From assembly GCA_039621445.1 (NCBI GenBank), contig CP154956.1:54111143-54175142 (forward strand): a stretch of 64,000 nucleotides of DNA, read 5' to 3'. The translations under genes were made by a program, and so were the position numbers. Origin of the DNA: Euglena gracilis. Taxonomy: Eukaryota; Euglenida; Euglenophyceae; Euglenales. Positions 43,140-55,018 of the stretch are shown piece after piece (within the stretch, counting starts at the first letter, position 1; each line of letters begins with the position of its first letter). The notes beneath the pieces were generated by a model. The model saw only the letters and a list, made by a program, of their open reading frames with translations. It was not told where the DNA came from and did no database searches.

Positions 43140-45373
43140 GGGATACTGAGGATATATCACACTTCAGCGCGTCCACCAGAAAAGCTTGGTGATGGGGCCA
43201 TTTGCTGGAGATGCAAACATGTCCGTGCCTGGAAAAATGTCCTTTCTGAAAAACTTCAGAAGTTGATATAACAGGTCTGGGCGCAGGATACAATCACCCC
43301 TGTCCTGATCCCACCTTGTGAGGGGGTCTGCCAACATTTCTGAGGATGGAAACCACTGGACCTGCAGCTGAACTTGGTTTCCCCAACACCAGTGAAACAG
43401 AGGTTCCAAAATCTGATTTTGGTGTTGTTTTCTGCCACCCCATTTGGCGAGATACCTTGGAGCCACCTGATTGTCCACGTTTAGCAGCACAGTCTCCCCA
43501 GGTTTTTCAAAGGCTTTCACTGTGTGCACTGCCGCCATAAACTCTTTTACATTGATATGTAAACTGTTTTTCTCCCTCCAAAACTCTTGTGTGACTTTGT
43601 TTTGGGAGGAGTCTACCCCCCCCCCCCCGATGCCCATGTGGAGGAGTCTGAATGGAGAAAAGGTCTGCCCACACCTGGCGGCAGAGATGCCTTTAAAACT
43701 TTGATTTCCTGCTTCAGATTTTTTTGGGATGTCGATGCAAAAATCCCAGCCTTTTTTCCTGATGCGGCTGGCTGAACTTTAAAAGCTCTTGGGTCACCAA
43801 TCGCAAAAATGGCAGAGCTGGGAGGTAACTTCTGATTTGTCCCAGAATGCTGCCAATTTTTCTGCAACTTATTTTTTGGGCCCGTACCACCTTGCCCAAT
43901 TCCTTCCTGATGGTTTTTAATTTGTGGGTTGTCCTTTTTCCAGATCGATGGTGAACTCCAAATGTTGTATTCTTTCGGTTGGGGTTAACACAGACTTTTT
44001 CTGGCTGATCTTGAACCCAGCCTCCTCTAAGGTGTTCAGCATGGTCGACAAATATCTTTTGACCGGATTTTCTGTTGAACGAAACAGAATGATGTCTTCC
44101 AAATAGACGAACATCTGCAACCCGTTTGATCTCCACAGTTTTGCGGGACTTTCGTTAGTGATAAGAACAATTTTGGGAGGGTGCTTAGGCCAAAACATGC
44201 CCCCTGAAATTCCCACAGGTCTGGCCCCACCTGAATTCTGAAATATTTTCTCATATCGTTTTCTAGACACAGATGAAAGTAAGCATCCTTCAAATCCAGT
44301 TTGACTGCTCAGTGCCCTTTTTTCAAAGTGGGGAAAATGGTGGACATGTTTTCCAAAGGGAACCTTTCTGGAGAGCAAAACCGATTAAGATCTCGACAAT
44401 CTGTGATAAGGCGTTGCTTGACCCCCTCCCCTTCTGGTTTTGGCAACACAAACCAGGGTACCAAATGGGCAGTTCCTGTGGCATTTTCCAATCTTTTGGT
44501 TGCCCCACTTTCTTGGTACTCTCCCAGGATTTCTGAAACCAGTTTGGTTTCCTGAGATGACTTTTGCTGCTGCCTTCTTGGCAGAAACTGGGGTAAGGGG
44601 TGGTTTGGTTGAACACCATTTTGAATTAGGGATACCACCCACTGGTTTGCATTTTTCTGCCACCATGGCAGACTTTCCCTGAATCTCACAAACAATGGCA
44701 CTCCCTGCCATACCAGCTCTATGAAACCCCGCCCCTGAATGATGCCTTTCTCCCACTGCTCTGTGGGGGAATTTGGTGAGGGCCATGTCACTCCTTCCAG
44801 GAGCCCTTGCCAGTCTTGACAGGACATCTGGGCAGGGGTCAGCTGGGGGCTTACCCTTTCCCCTTCGCTCAGCTGGGGTCTCTCTCCCCTGATCAAGCTT
44901 GGGTCTGGTTTGCCCTTCCTGGGAAGAGGGGGCCAGCTTGCCCTGTTTCCTTCTGGGCTTGGCTTTGCTGGTCCCCACCCTCCTGGGGAATTTGATGCTT
45001 CAGGCTTTCCCCTTGCCTTTCCTGAGGAAATGACGTGTCCCAGAGAGGATTCAGACCCTTTGGACCACCCTGGTCCCCACTGGCTGCCATAACCCTTTCC
45101 TCTCCCAGACTTGAATTGGCTGCCAACGCCTTTGCATTTGCGAAATTTGAGCTTCCACCCTTTATTCCTTTTGGGAATGGGAAAATGAGACAAGGAATGT
45201 CTGGAGAAGGCTGGTGTCAAGCCGGCTTGATTCAGAGCCCATTGGCCCTTGTGTGTACCAGGCACCATCCCAGCTCTGTAGGAAATTTGCAGATTCTGGC
45301 TCTGTCCCAATCTGACGGCTGTGTATGAGCACAGCCTGACGATCGTGGCAGATCCTATGGGATTTAGCGACAC
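43140..45373 (-). pseudogene. DIRS-like retroelement 1: linker, reverse transcriptase, RNase H
   Basis: On the minus strand, a basic proline/glycine-rich N-terminal region (from about 45373) leads into a reverse transcriptase. Motifs seen are AHLVPWFVLPKPEGEGVKQR, LITDCRDLNRF, LDLKDAYFHLCLENDMRKYF and FGLSTLPKLF, then the catalytic box as YLEDI instead of the usual YLDD or YMDD. RNase H follows at about 43164-43637 (HINVKEFMAAVHTVKAF, VDNQVAPRYLAKWGG, MLADPLTR) and then DMFASPANGPI. This domain order and the DLFAS-type ending are typical of DIRS retrotransposons, which end with a tyrosine recombinase instead of a DDE integrase. The frame shifts at least three times, and the copy stops near 43140 before any recombinase, so it is dead. 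Confidence 0.85.
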
Positions 45374-45924
45374 GTATCACACTTGCCTGCATGACCTTTT
45401 TTCCTCACAGGTGGTATTCTATTCTTCTCATTTTGTCTGATTTCAAGTAAGAGGAAAATCTTCTGAACAAACTGAACACGACTGTGAAGTAAAATCCTTT
45501 CACAGCGACTTGCTTTGTGCTATGCCTTAGCATAGGGGAATTGGGACAAAGGGTTTTGTTACTCCGAAGATGTTTCCTCACCTAATTAGGTGCGCACCAG
45601 GAAAAGGCAAAAAGGCTTTTCTGGGACAAAAGGGGTCAAAGGGAAGTCTTTGGACGTACACTTGGTAGCAGATTTATGGAACGTTCCTACACAGACGTTC
45701 CACACAGAAGTACAGAGAAGTTCTGTGGTTGACTGGTGGTGAGGAACGTGCTGAGCCGTGAAACACGGTGTAAATACTGTTCCTGGCATCTGGCCAACCT
45801 TTAAGCACTGATACAGGTCTCAGGAGGCTCTGTTCGGTAATCGCCGATACAATCTTTCTGGTCCCTGTTTCACTGCTTATTTCTGTGAGTTTTTGGGTTT
45901 TTGCCTTTGTTCCTTTCTCAAAAG
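45374..45924. other. Divergent gap between retroelement 1 and the Gag-like gene
   Basis: About 550 bp lie between two retroelement genes that read away from each other. I see no ORF of note. It may hold leader or terminal-repeat sequence of one or both elements; CACCTAATTAGGTG at 45580 is a short palindrome. Confidence 0.4.
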
Positions 45925-48900
45925 ATGCAAAGCACAACCCCCAACCCTCAATTTGACTATGCCTTGTTGATGAGTTCATTGGCCAATCTTGAAGAAGATG
46001 GCGGGGATTGGAACGGTTCAATGGAAACAAGTTCCAGTTCCCGACCACCCCAACAGCAACCACATCAAGACACATTGACTCATTTGTCATTGTCACAGGG
46101 CGAAACGCCTTTGTTGTTGCAAGGGGGAAATGAGCCTTCTTCATCATCATTGTCATTGATTGTGCGGGATGTAGGTGGCAAAATGCCTTCCTCCATCCCG
46201 GTTCACCCATCTTTGATGCGGCGAGGGGATGAACCCCTTTCCCAAACACACTTGGATCACAATGATAATGGGGATGAACCCCATTTACACTTGGTTACTC
46301 ATGTTACCCATGAACAAAGTGAGGGGTATGTGCCCTTTGCTCTGTTCACACCCAAAAGATCCCCAGTGGAAGCACCGGTGGGCCTTTTGGAGTGCAACTG
46401 TGTGGAAACACCGTGTTCTTTTCACCCCCCCCCTCAGTTACCACACCCCACACCATATCGCGCATTGCCGGGATTACCCGCGGAAACTGCGGTTTTCCCT
46501 GCATTGCCATGGAATCCAGATATGTGTCTGGTGGTGCCGGAAATCTCTGGTGCCGTTTCTGTTGTGGAGGACTATGGTGGTGACTTGAGGGATAACCTCA
46601 CCCCTGGTGACGTTTTACCGAATTCTCGGTCAACTCCCAGCGGATCACCCGCTGAGCAAACAAATTTTGCACGTCCACCAATGCGTTGCGGAATGCGCAA
46701 CCATGCTCAACAAGGTTTTGCAGTTCGATGAGGATAATCAAAGGGGTGTCAACACCAAACTGGAATATTGCTGGAATTATTTGCAGGAAATTGGCAAATA
46801 TTGCCAACACAATTTTTAAAATGCGAGGAAAAAGCTTCAGCATTTTCGAGGGAGTGTTGACAGTATTTTGCGCATCCAACTCCCACAAAATTTCCAACAA
46901 ATCAATGAAACACTGCATGAAGCGGAAACGCGGAATGATTCCAAGTTTCTGCATGTGCAAGATGGTATGAGCGGTCTTTTTACCAAAGTGGAATCTTGTT
47001 CAACAATGCTACTGCAATTGCAGCAACAGTTACACGAGCAAAATGCCACCCCCAAAATGCCGGAAATCGGTAAATTTGTCGCGCTTGAGCGTTCCGCCAC
47101 ACTCAACACTTCTTTCCAAGAAGCCCAACAACAGATTTTGCATCTGTGCTCGGAAATCGAGCATTTGAAGCAATTTCAGGCGAAAGTGCAAGAAAATTTT
47201 GTTCCCCCGTATGCAATCTCAGCTTTTGGAGGAACGAATCTTACACTTCGAGCAGAAATCCTGCCACTGTGCCGCAAATCAGGATGTATTAACCTCCCTG
47301 AACGCGAAAATCGAGGATTGCGCACAACGGTTGGATTTCGCGCAACAACAACTGCCAACGGACATTGGCGGTATTTATGCCACCGTTGTCGGTTTGCAGG
47401 AGCATGTTTCTGCATTTTCCAAGCGAATTCCTGACATTAGTGGTATTCAAGCCGCTACTGGGGAATTACAAACCCGTTGTACCTTGTTGTCCACCACATT
47501 AGCGGGAATGCACTCACTTCTTAATGTTTCGCGCCCTTTTATGACAAAATGCTTGGGGACAACAAGGAAACCTTGCAAGCATTTTCCACGAGTTTGATTC
47601 AACTTGGGGAATATGTGAATCGGAATGCCCGATCCATGCAAGATGACGTTTAACGGTTGGATGGACAAATTTCTGCGTTGTTGGAAAAGCCAACCACGTA
47701 AAATTCGCGCACCACAGCGGACACCCCCACAAAGACACCACACCAGTTGTAAATTGTCTCTAATGCTGTAAAAGCGCTTGCGGGTCAACTCCGGAATGTG
47801 GAGGAGTCCAAAGGAAAACTTTTCCAAGACCTACACTTGGTTTCTGAAAGGTTGCCACACTTGGAAGATTTTTCCCGTTATCGCAAACACATTAGGCATT
47901 TGGGAGCTGAGGTTGACCGTATTTGCGGTCAACTCCAGTTGGTGGAACATTTGGAAGAAACGGAGCATGACTTGTCCGCGAGTTTGGATAAAATGTCCAC
48001 TCCGGTATCGGTTATGTCACCACCAACCGCGGTAAGCGCTGCGGTTGGTATTCCAAATGTCCCGGAATCGGGTTCTCAAATTACCGTTTCTGTAGTAGGA
48101 ATCTCTACATCCACCGAAAACTTGGTACAACCACCCACGAAAACGCGAATTGTACCACCTTTGCATTTGCCCACACCACCAACCCACTTTTCGGAGGACA
48201 TTTCCGATGCGGAAATTGGTCCCCCGCTCGAAAATTCGAGTCTCCACCAAGAAATTCAACATTCCAACCTTGTGCGAGGAATGAGCCAACACCCTACTCC
48301 TGGTATTGGTCATGAGTCGCATTCGCGATTCTACCAACCACCATCGGGTTCTGGAATCCCAGATGACCCATCAGGTTTTCGGCGGGAAATCCGCCCCACC
48401 GGGAGAATTTCACCACATTTTTCGCATTTACCGCAGGAAAATCCTGCCAACCTTACACTTGGTGCGGGAAATCCTGCACAGGTCACACTTGGAGCGGAAA
48501 ATCCGCGAAATGTGTTTTGTGTTGGGAATTACCCGGACCCAAACCCCTGGAAAACCACCGAGGGTCAGCGGGTTACTCAGAGAGACTTCAATGGCACTAT
48601 CGCAATCACGAATAAGGTGAAACCCCAGTGGAACGGGGATCCAACCACATGGAGACAGTTTTTTCGGGATTGGGAGTACTACTGGGCACTAAAGGGACCC
48701 ACACAAGACCCGAACCCCGAGGTAGTCAAGATGGAATTCATCGATTGCCTACCGAGGGAGGAGCAGGAACGCGCATGGCAGTTGGTGATACGTAATGGCG
48801 TATCCTCTGATGACCTGGCTGAGCAATACGCTTCAACAAACTCAAGTTTGGTCACCAGGATTACCCTGGAAAAGAAATGGCGACAAAGCGCGCCACCGGA

Positions 48901-49195
48901 TCGCAAATGGAAATTCATTGACCTTTGGTATGCCAAATGGTTAGCACTTGCTTCCGAAGTTGATGAACTTAGTGAGAAGCAAATGCGTGAACAATTCGAT
49001 GCGCTTTTGATGCATTTTACACCATCCCTCGTGAAGGACATCCATGGCGAGGAGTTGGCCGGGCATGAGATGACTCTTGCCGAACGTTGGAATTATGTGT
49101 CAAAGCAACTCACTTCTCCCTCGGTGTCCCTTCCTCCCCTCTCGGTCTGCCTCGGGGGAGTGCGAGACACCTCGGGCTCCGTACTCCCCTGGTGA
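45925..49195 (+). pseudogene. Gag-like polyprotein: acidic head, long coiled coil, capsid-like domain
   Basis: An ATG at 45925 opens MQSTTPNPQFDYALLMSSLA, an acidic S/P/Q-rich head (to about 46600). After frame changes near 46610-46870, a long coiled-coil region follows to about 48000 (QQINETLHEAETRNDSKFLH and HLGAEVDRICGQLQLVEHLE are typical), with further shifts near 47215 and 47540 and stops near 47650-47750. A proline-rich linker leads to a capsid-like domain (about 48610-49110): WNGDPTTWRQFFRDWEYYWA, CLPREEQERAWQLV and MREQFDALLMHFTP. W-x-F-x-x-W spacing and this size are typical of retrotransposon Gag capsids, but I cannot assign Ty1/copia versus Ty3. No zinc knuckle or pol gene follows, because a minus-strand DIRS element occupies the next 4.7 kb. 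Confidence 0.6.
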
Positions 49196-49239
49196 GGATG
49201 ACTGTGCACCACCTGGTGGGAGGGGGGGGGGGCGACTCC

Positions 49240-49512
49240 GCCCAAAAATTTTACGTGCAAAGTGTGCTCCAAGTTTTCTTGGGCACCCAACCTTTGATAG
49301 TGTGAGCAAAATGCTTCCACACTTTTCCACTGACCAAACTCACAAACCATTTTTGAGCTCAACTGCAAAGCCTTCATCATTTTCACTCCTGCCCCCCTGG
49401 AGCATTGGGGGCCCCAGATACTCGAATCAATTCCAAAATCTTCTAAGGCATTCTTTGTTAAAGATGCAATGGTTTCTGCCTTCATGCCTCTGAAGGGAGG
49501 TTGTTGGGCCAA
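49240..49512 (-). pseudogene. DIRS element 2: tyrosine recombinase C-terminal part
   Basis: The minus-strand frame carries SLTKNALEDFGIDSSIWGPQ, then CSRGAGVKMMKALQLSSKMV and CEFGQWKSVEAFCSHYQRLG. SRGAG with the following helix is the second-arginine box of DIRS recombinases (usually H-x-x-R-G-A), GQWKS..AF carries the histidine/tryptophan position, and HYQRL holds the candidate nucleophilic tyrosine. The usual box-II histidine is a glutamine here, so activity is doubtful. The rest of the catalytic domain is not recognised between here and 50386. Confidence 0.65.
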
Positions 49513-49674
49513 AACACAGGCCCCCCTGGGGGGGTAACGCTCCCCTTGTAAGCCTTAAAAGGTGAAAGGGGGAGATTTAGGGTATTTCTGTCAAAGAAAT
49601 CATTCTCTCCCATTTTGCCATTTTTGAACCTTTCTCCGAATTTTTAAACAAGTTTTTGAGGCACTTAAACTTGC

Positions 49675-50385
49675 TCAACGTCTCATATCTGATAAATGTG
49701 AAGATCTGAGCGACACAAAGCGTAAACGTAAGCGTAAAAGCGACACACAAGGATGAGTTATAAGCGTAAGTGTGGCAGGTTGTTCCTCAGTTAGTGAAAT
49801 GGAACTTCTGCCAGATGCCTCAGCAGCGGCCAGGGATCCCAGAAAGCAAAATATTTTGTACATTTTTATTCCACTCTTTGTTATGTATGGTGTCAGCAGG
49901 GGGTGAAACCTCGACTTCTCCTCAACCCCTGTCAAATGTATTACACCTGGGTATTGTCGGCCGCTGGCTTTCGCCAGCAGCCAAAAAATTTCCAGAAGGG
50001 TCAAATTACAAAGTCGCGGGTAACAGCCAATAAGTCAGAGAAACCTGTGGTAGAAATTAGAAGCGGGTCAAACTAATAAGCTTCTTCAAATTCTGTTTTT
50101 TTTTACAGAACTTGAGGGGTTTTGCCTAAGAATTGGCAAAGAGGGATACCTTCGTATTGAATTTGGACATTTTCATTGTTGGTGGCTTTTGAAGTGTGAC
50201 TTCGAAAAACATTGAAAAAACGATCCTACGCGCCGGCTGGGGTTGGGGAAAACACATGGGTGAAAAAATGGGGGTTGGCTGGAGCCCACCAACTCCCCGG
50301 AAACCCCCCCCCTGCTGTCGGTGGTCATCCACGACGGCGAGTACCCCCCGGGCCCCGGCCCACCGGGACTCAGCGGTCGCGAAGG
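49675..50385. other. Unassigned interior of DIRS element 2
   Basis: Between the two recombinase pieces, about 700 bp have no clear motif. A 109-residue minus-strand frame (49675-50004) might be a decayed recombinase middle but matches nothing I can recognise. Confidence 0.35.
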
Positions 50386-50600
50386 CTACCAGCGGCTCAC
50401 AGGGGGTGGGACCGGTAAACAGTAAGCCTGTGCAAGAGAAACCATGAACAATTGCACCACAACATCTGCAATTTCGTCAGATGATGTCTGGTGGGGGAAA
50501 CACGCCTGCTGGTGAATGTTCCAGAGATGCGCAAAGCCACTCTGATATCTTTTCACACTTGGATTTCTCCATATAAAATAATCAACGAATGAAGGTTTGT
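50386..50600 (-). pseudogene. DIRS element 2: recombinase core-binding (N-terminal) part
   Basis: The frame includes PSVKRYQSGFAHLWNIHQQA and SSDEIADVVVQLFMVSL. The R-Y-x-x-x-x-x-x-W pattern and helical spacing fit the SAM-like core-binding domain of tyrosine recombinases. It follows the RNase H region directly, as in other DIRS elements. A parallel, similarly decayed copy is found in element 3 near 62840-62990. Confidence 0.55.
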
Positions 50601-51463
50601 TTTCCCCCCTGCAAAATTTACTGAGCAGATCAGGCAAAAGAGGGGCCAACTGGGGGTTGGCATTTTTCTCCACAACAATTTTGGAACGATCATGGGTATG
50701 GGTTTACCTTGACACATGGGGTCATGTGGGGCCTTCAGCTTTATTAATAGGGGCCACCATGGTGCTGAATCCCAAAAGGGGACCACCATCAAGACTTTTG
50801 CTTTGGGAAAAGCTGCAGCCTGGCCAGAAAATTCTGAATGACGGACCGGTAGGGGTAGGAATAGAGCCCCCCCCAGGTTTTCCAGTGGACGCTGCAGACA
50901 TCTGTTGTCTTTTGCTGCCAAGGGGTCCACCTGGACAAAAAATCTGCCAGCTTTTTGTTTCCTGGGGAGGCAAAAACATCTGTCTGGAGGCTGATGAAGG
51001 GCTGAAAATATTTCATCAGGTGATGAAATAACGCTTTGTCCAGGGAGTAATCCCCCAAGTTCTGTCTCCACCTGTTGAGCGGGCCCGCCAGGCACTGGCC
51101 GGAGGTAACCCATTCTACCTCCAGGGTGATATTGCTTTTGATCAGCTAGTGGAAGAATGGCTGCAAATTTTTTTGAAATGTTTTTTTCTCCCCCCCCACT
51201 TTTCTTAAGGAGTAACAGATTACTAGATTGTCTGCACAAATGCTAACTCTGTCGTTTGTTTCTGCCAGGGATCTGACTGTGTTTGTGGAAGCCAGGAGTA
51301 CTTGCACATTTATGAGGAGGGATTGTTTTTCCCTCCAGTACTCCTGGATGAACTGTCCTGATGCTGGGTCCAGCCCCCCCCCCCCGCCCAGGCCAGTGTG
51401 CTGCTGTCTGAGTGCAAGGTTTTTGTGTGTTTTTGCACAAATGGTCTTCCTGACCAATTTCAC
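50600..51463 (-). pseudogene. DIRS element 2: RNase H
   Basis: The minus-strand frames carry QEYWREKQSLLINVQVLLAS, VSICADNLVICYSLRKVGG, then PPDRCFCLPRKQKAGRF and a continuing segment (VLMVVPFWDSAPWWPLLIKL) that resembles the region following RNase H in DIRS elements. The LLINV and ADN motifs match the HINV/VDN motifs of element 1. A shift occurs near 51150-51190. Confidence 0.7.
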
Positions 51464-52763
51464 AGAAAATATGTTGTATTTTTTAGCTCCTCTTCAATGT
51501 CCTGGGAGATGGGGTGAGATGACCCCCCGTGATACTTGGAGTGATCCACCAGAAAATTAGAGGGCATTATTGTGAAAGTCCTTAAAAAGGGCAGGGGCAG
51601 CAGATTGGCCCTTTTTTCCCCTAAAATGGCAGCCACCTGCCTTTTTGACTTGATTGTTTTGTTATGAAAATTACTGGTTCTTTTCTGACCACTTTTGACT
51701 GTCGGGGGGAGAGTTGGAACTCTCCCTCCTGAAAGTTGATGAAAAAACCCAAATGGGCAACCAATTGGCTGGGCTGCAGCCGACCTCTCCTGACATTGAT
51801 TTTTTAACACACTGGCCACTCAAACCCCTACCACCAGGTGGAGATGTTTTGTTAAGGTGGCTGGGCGGGGTCTGTTATGAGTATGTTGTCTAGATAGACA
51901 CACACCTGAATTACTGTTTGATGCCGTGTTTTTTTGAATGCTCCCAGTAGGCCTTGAAACACCTGGGGAATGATGTTTACTCCAAATGGGGCTGCCTGAT
52001 ACTCCCAGACCTGGTCCCCCACCCTGTGCCTTAGATAAGGCGTTAAGGTGTCGTGCAGAGGCACATGAAATTAGGCATCTTTTAAGTCGAATTTTTCCCC
52101 TCAGTGACCTTTTTAGTGAAGGGGGTAGATGCCCTGAATGTGATCCAAGGTGAAATTTCGTGGGAGAATGTATTTATTTCCAGCATCTGAAAACTAACCA
52201 CCATTTTGTTTCCCCTGAGGGTTCGTCTTTTGAAATGAGGAACCAAGGAAGCAGATGCGCTGTGCCTTCTGCTTCCACCTTTTTGAAAGCCCCAGATTTT
52301 TGATAATCTTCCAAGGTTTTTTGGGCCTGCTCCAAATTTGAGCCCTGTCCGCGTGTCACAGACGGGGTGGGTGGCTGATGCCACTGGGGGTGATCCCCTC
52401 CCTGATCAACTTGACATGATGAGGGCTGGCATGCTTTTCCCACCACCAGGGTAGGCAGAGCCTCAATCTGGGGTAGGGGTGTGTCCCCCAGGGAAGTTGT
52501 GCCAAATGCACCCTTTCCTTCACTGGAATGTTGTGTGTGTGTGCATGCATGCTGTGTGTGCACAGAGCTTGTATCCTTCGGACTGTGCAGTTGGCCAGGC
52601 CGCCGTTGGTCTTGCCATTGGCGTCCTGCTGCAGGTGGTGTTCTGGGGTTGTCCCCTTTCCTGAGGATGCTGATGCATCTGGGCATTCATACCTCTGCCT
52701 TTGCCTTTTCCTCATTTCTTCCAGACTCCTTTGCCATGTCCATATCCTCCAAAGCTTGCCCAT
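51460..52763 (-). pseudogene. DIRS element 2: reverse transcriptase
   Basis: The N-terminal finger motif is YQKSGAFKKVEAEGTAHLLP then WFLISKDEPSGETKWW. The palm motif VWEYQAAPFGVNIIPQVFQG lies at 51900-52030, and the catalytic box is YLDNI instead of YLDD. The D-to-N change in that box would abolish polymerase activity in known reverse transcriptases. Frames shift near 52070-52190. The thumb/connection region is at 51460-51820. Confidence 0.8.
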
Positions 52764-53217
52764 CCTCCTTTACCTTGGTCATACTTCTTTATCTTGAAGC
52801 CTCCACCTGGGGAAAGTAAGTACACGAGATTCGCCTCTGGGAATGGCCAGTTGTGGAGGGGGAAGAATTTGAAAAAAGTTCAGGGTGGAAGAAACCACCT
52901 TTGGCCTTGTTGATCTTCTCTACCTCTTGTTGAATTTTTAGGTCCTCGCTACTGAACAAGTTCTGCTCGTTCTGTTACGTTGAATGTTGGAGGCTTTCTT
53001 TCTCTCTTTCTTACTTCCACCAACCACCTGTCTAGTTCCAACAACAAGTAGAAAACTGCTGGCTCAGCATTACCTTGTCAGATTCCTCTTGCTGGCCGGC
53101 CCGTCGCAGTTTGTCCACCTTGGAAGTGGATTCATGCTGGTGGTTATTGACCTCCGCATTGTGCTTTAGGCCTTCGAATTTGGGTAGCCCTTAAAAAGGG
53201 GTATGTATATCCAAACG

Positions 53218-53500
53218 CAAAAGCCCACCTGCTGACGGAGCAGTAACTTCTCCAGGTCAGCCGGTAGGCTCTGGCGGGCCTTTTCCCACTCCAGGGGCTC
53301 TTCCTCCTCTTCCTCCTCGTCCTCGGCTGTCCTTTTGGTCGTGCGGCCGTTCGCCTCCAACGTCACCGCCGCACCGCCAGGTTCTGCAGCTTCGGCGGGG
53401 ACCTTCTTCATCCCCGCGCCAGGTCCTACAGAACTTGAAGGCCACCGAGGCCTGCTTGTCGGACAGCTCAAACGACGTCCTCATCTCGAACCTGCACAAC
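53218..53500 (-). CDS. Acidic ORF1 candidate upstream of DIRS element 2 reverse transcriptase
   Basis: An exon-like segment between a splice acceptor-like CTGTTGTGCAG (minus strand, about 53492) and a donor-like CAG|GTGGGC (about 53228). Two frames are partly open: one reads FEMRTSFELSDKQASVAFKF at the start, the other reads MKKVPAEAAEPGGAAV, then KRTAEDEEEEEEEPLEWEKA and LPADLEKLLLRQQ. It lies between the left terminal motif and the reverse transcriptase of element 2, the position of ORF1 (Gag) in DIRS elements. It could also be a host exon. No zinc knuckle is seen. Confidence 0.4.
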
Positions 53501-53919
53501 AGAGCAGGCAAGAAAGTACACGCTGGTTTCTGGGTTTGATGGTGGCAGCAACCATCGCTTCTGTACTCAGCTGCTCCTCTGCCACCACGCACCGCGTCGT
53601 AGTCCATTGGGGGAGCCCCCCAAGCGCCTTCCCCAAGGAAATTGTGACAATATATTTCGCAGCCCTCAAAAGGGAAAAAGTGGCAAAGCGCGATTGGAAA
53701 ACACCGTCGTAGAACGACTCTATAACCCCAGGGTCTGACGCCGAGATAAGCTGCACCGGTACTTCTGCCATTGGGCAACAAAGAATAGCCAACTCCGGCA
53801 AAATAAAGCACTAAAGGGGAAAAGAATAACCTACACAAAAATATTTACATTCAAACGTCCGGAAAACAAGGAATGACCTCACTTGGTGGAAGTACGGAGC
53901 CCGAGGTGTCACACGGTCA

Positions 53920-55015
53920 TTGCTTTCGGAGCGGTGTCCCTTCCTCCCTTGTCGGCTTTTCTCGATGGAGCACGAGGTTGCTCCCTACTGTATTATGCTG
54001 TGGTCTGTCGACAACACCCAATGGCTAGGACCACAGAGAAATTGAGGCTGCCCGACAAAACGTTGCTCAGCACTGCATAAAAACGTTTTTTTTTCTTCAT
54101 TAGGACAGTGTGTGAGTCAGGGGGCTGACTGCTCAGAAAGGTTAGCTAACCACAGACACTGACCTGAAAACTAAACAAGTCTCCTACAAACCTAATAAGG
54201 TGAATGAGCCCTAGAAGGGGCCTACAGTTTCAATAATGAAACAATTAGGATAACTCCCTTTCAACTGAATTTTAACCACTGACCTTATGACCATTTGACA
54301 GGGCTTTGCCCAGATTTAATCTTAGTACATTGGTATATCTGAAGTTACAAGTTGCTGAAGTTTCAAATTACTTAGTTTTCAAGTTCAAGTTGGTTATCTG
54401 TTATCTGAACGTTTCATATTCAACTATTTCTTAGAAGAAGTCCAAGATGAGGAGTTGCTGCTGCTGGTGTACCTGAGAAGATTCTCCGGTTCGCTGTCCT
54501 TGAAGACTGCTTCACTTATTCCATTGATCTGACCACCTCAGCTATTTCGAAGGTATCTTTCTTTGCTTTGAGCAAGACCTGCGGATTCTTGACACCAGAC
54601 GTGTGGCCAGAGAACCCCCGTCACGAACCTCCCGCTCAACAGCCCCGAAAGTCAAAAAAGTCTTTTACACTAAGCCTTGACAAAAGTATATGCAACAGTT
54701 TTTGACGAAGGCCGCGCAGGGAATTGAAAATTCTCTGGGCAGGGTAGTTGATCCAACGCGGGGACAGAAAATCACCAGGGCTCCGGAACAAGTACCAGAG
54801 CAAAGGGGGGTTTCTTGTACAAATGGTAGCAGAGGCTCTGTGCCCGTTTTCAATCCGCCCCCCTGGCGGCTAAACTGAGCAACACGAAAGTACCACATAA
54901 CCGCAGGAATCTGTTTCTTCAGCCGTCGTTAGGTCGGCTGGTTCGGAGATAGATTTACATCACAATGACCAAGCAGATGACATCACAATGACAGCCCCAG
55001 AAAACTTGCCAAAAA
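53920..55015. other. No gene recognised
   Basis: Moderately AT-rich with no poly-C tracts. Open frames are short. It lies between the right terminus of DIRS element 2 and the next Gag-like stretch, and might hold leader sequence of that element. Confidence 0.45.
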
Positions 55016-55018
55016 AAC

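Larger units (their letters stand above)
49165..53916 (-). mobile_element. DIRS-like retroelement 2, with inverted ends
   Basis: The two ends share an inverted motif: CACCTCGGGCTCCGTACTCC at about 49172 and its complement GTACGGAGCCCGAGGTGTCA at about 53893. A second motif, CGGTGTCCCTTCCTCCC, occurs in direct orientation beside each end (about 49127 and 53934). Between them, in minus-strand order, lie an acidic ORF1 candidate, reverse transcriptase, RNase H and tyrosine-recombinase pieces. This agrees with DIRS organisation (inverted termini, no integrase). Its insertion may have cut off the Gag-like gene on the left. Confidence 0.6.

Noticed and set aside
42708-43271. 187-codon plus-strand ORF
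   Set aside because: It runs antisense to the end of DIRS element 1 and has no recognised motif.
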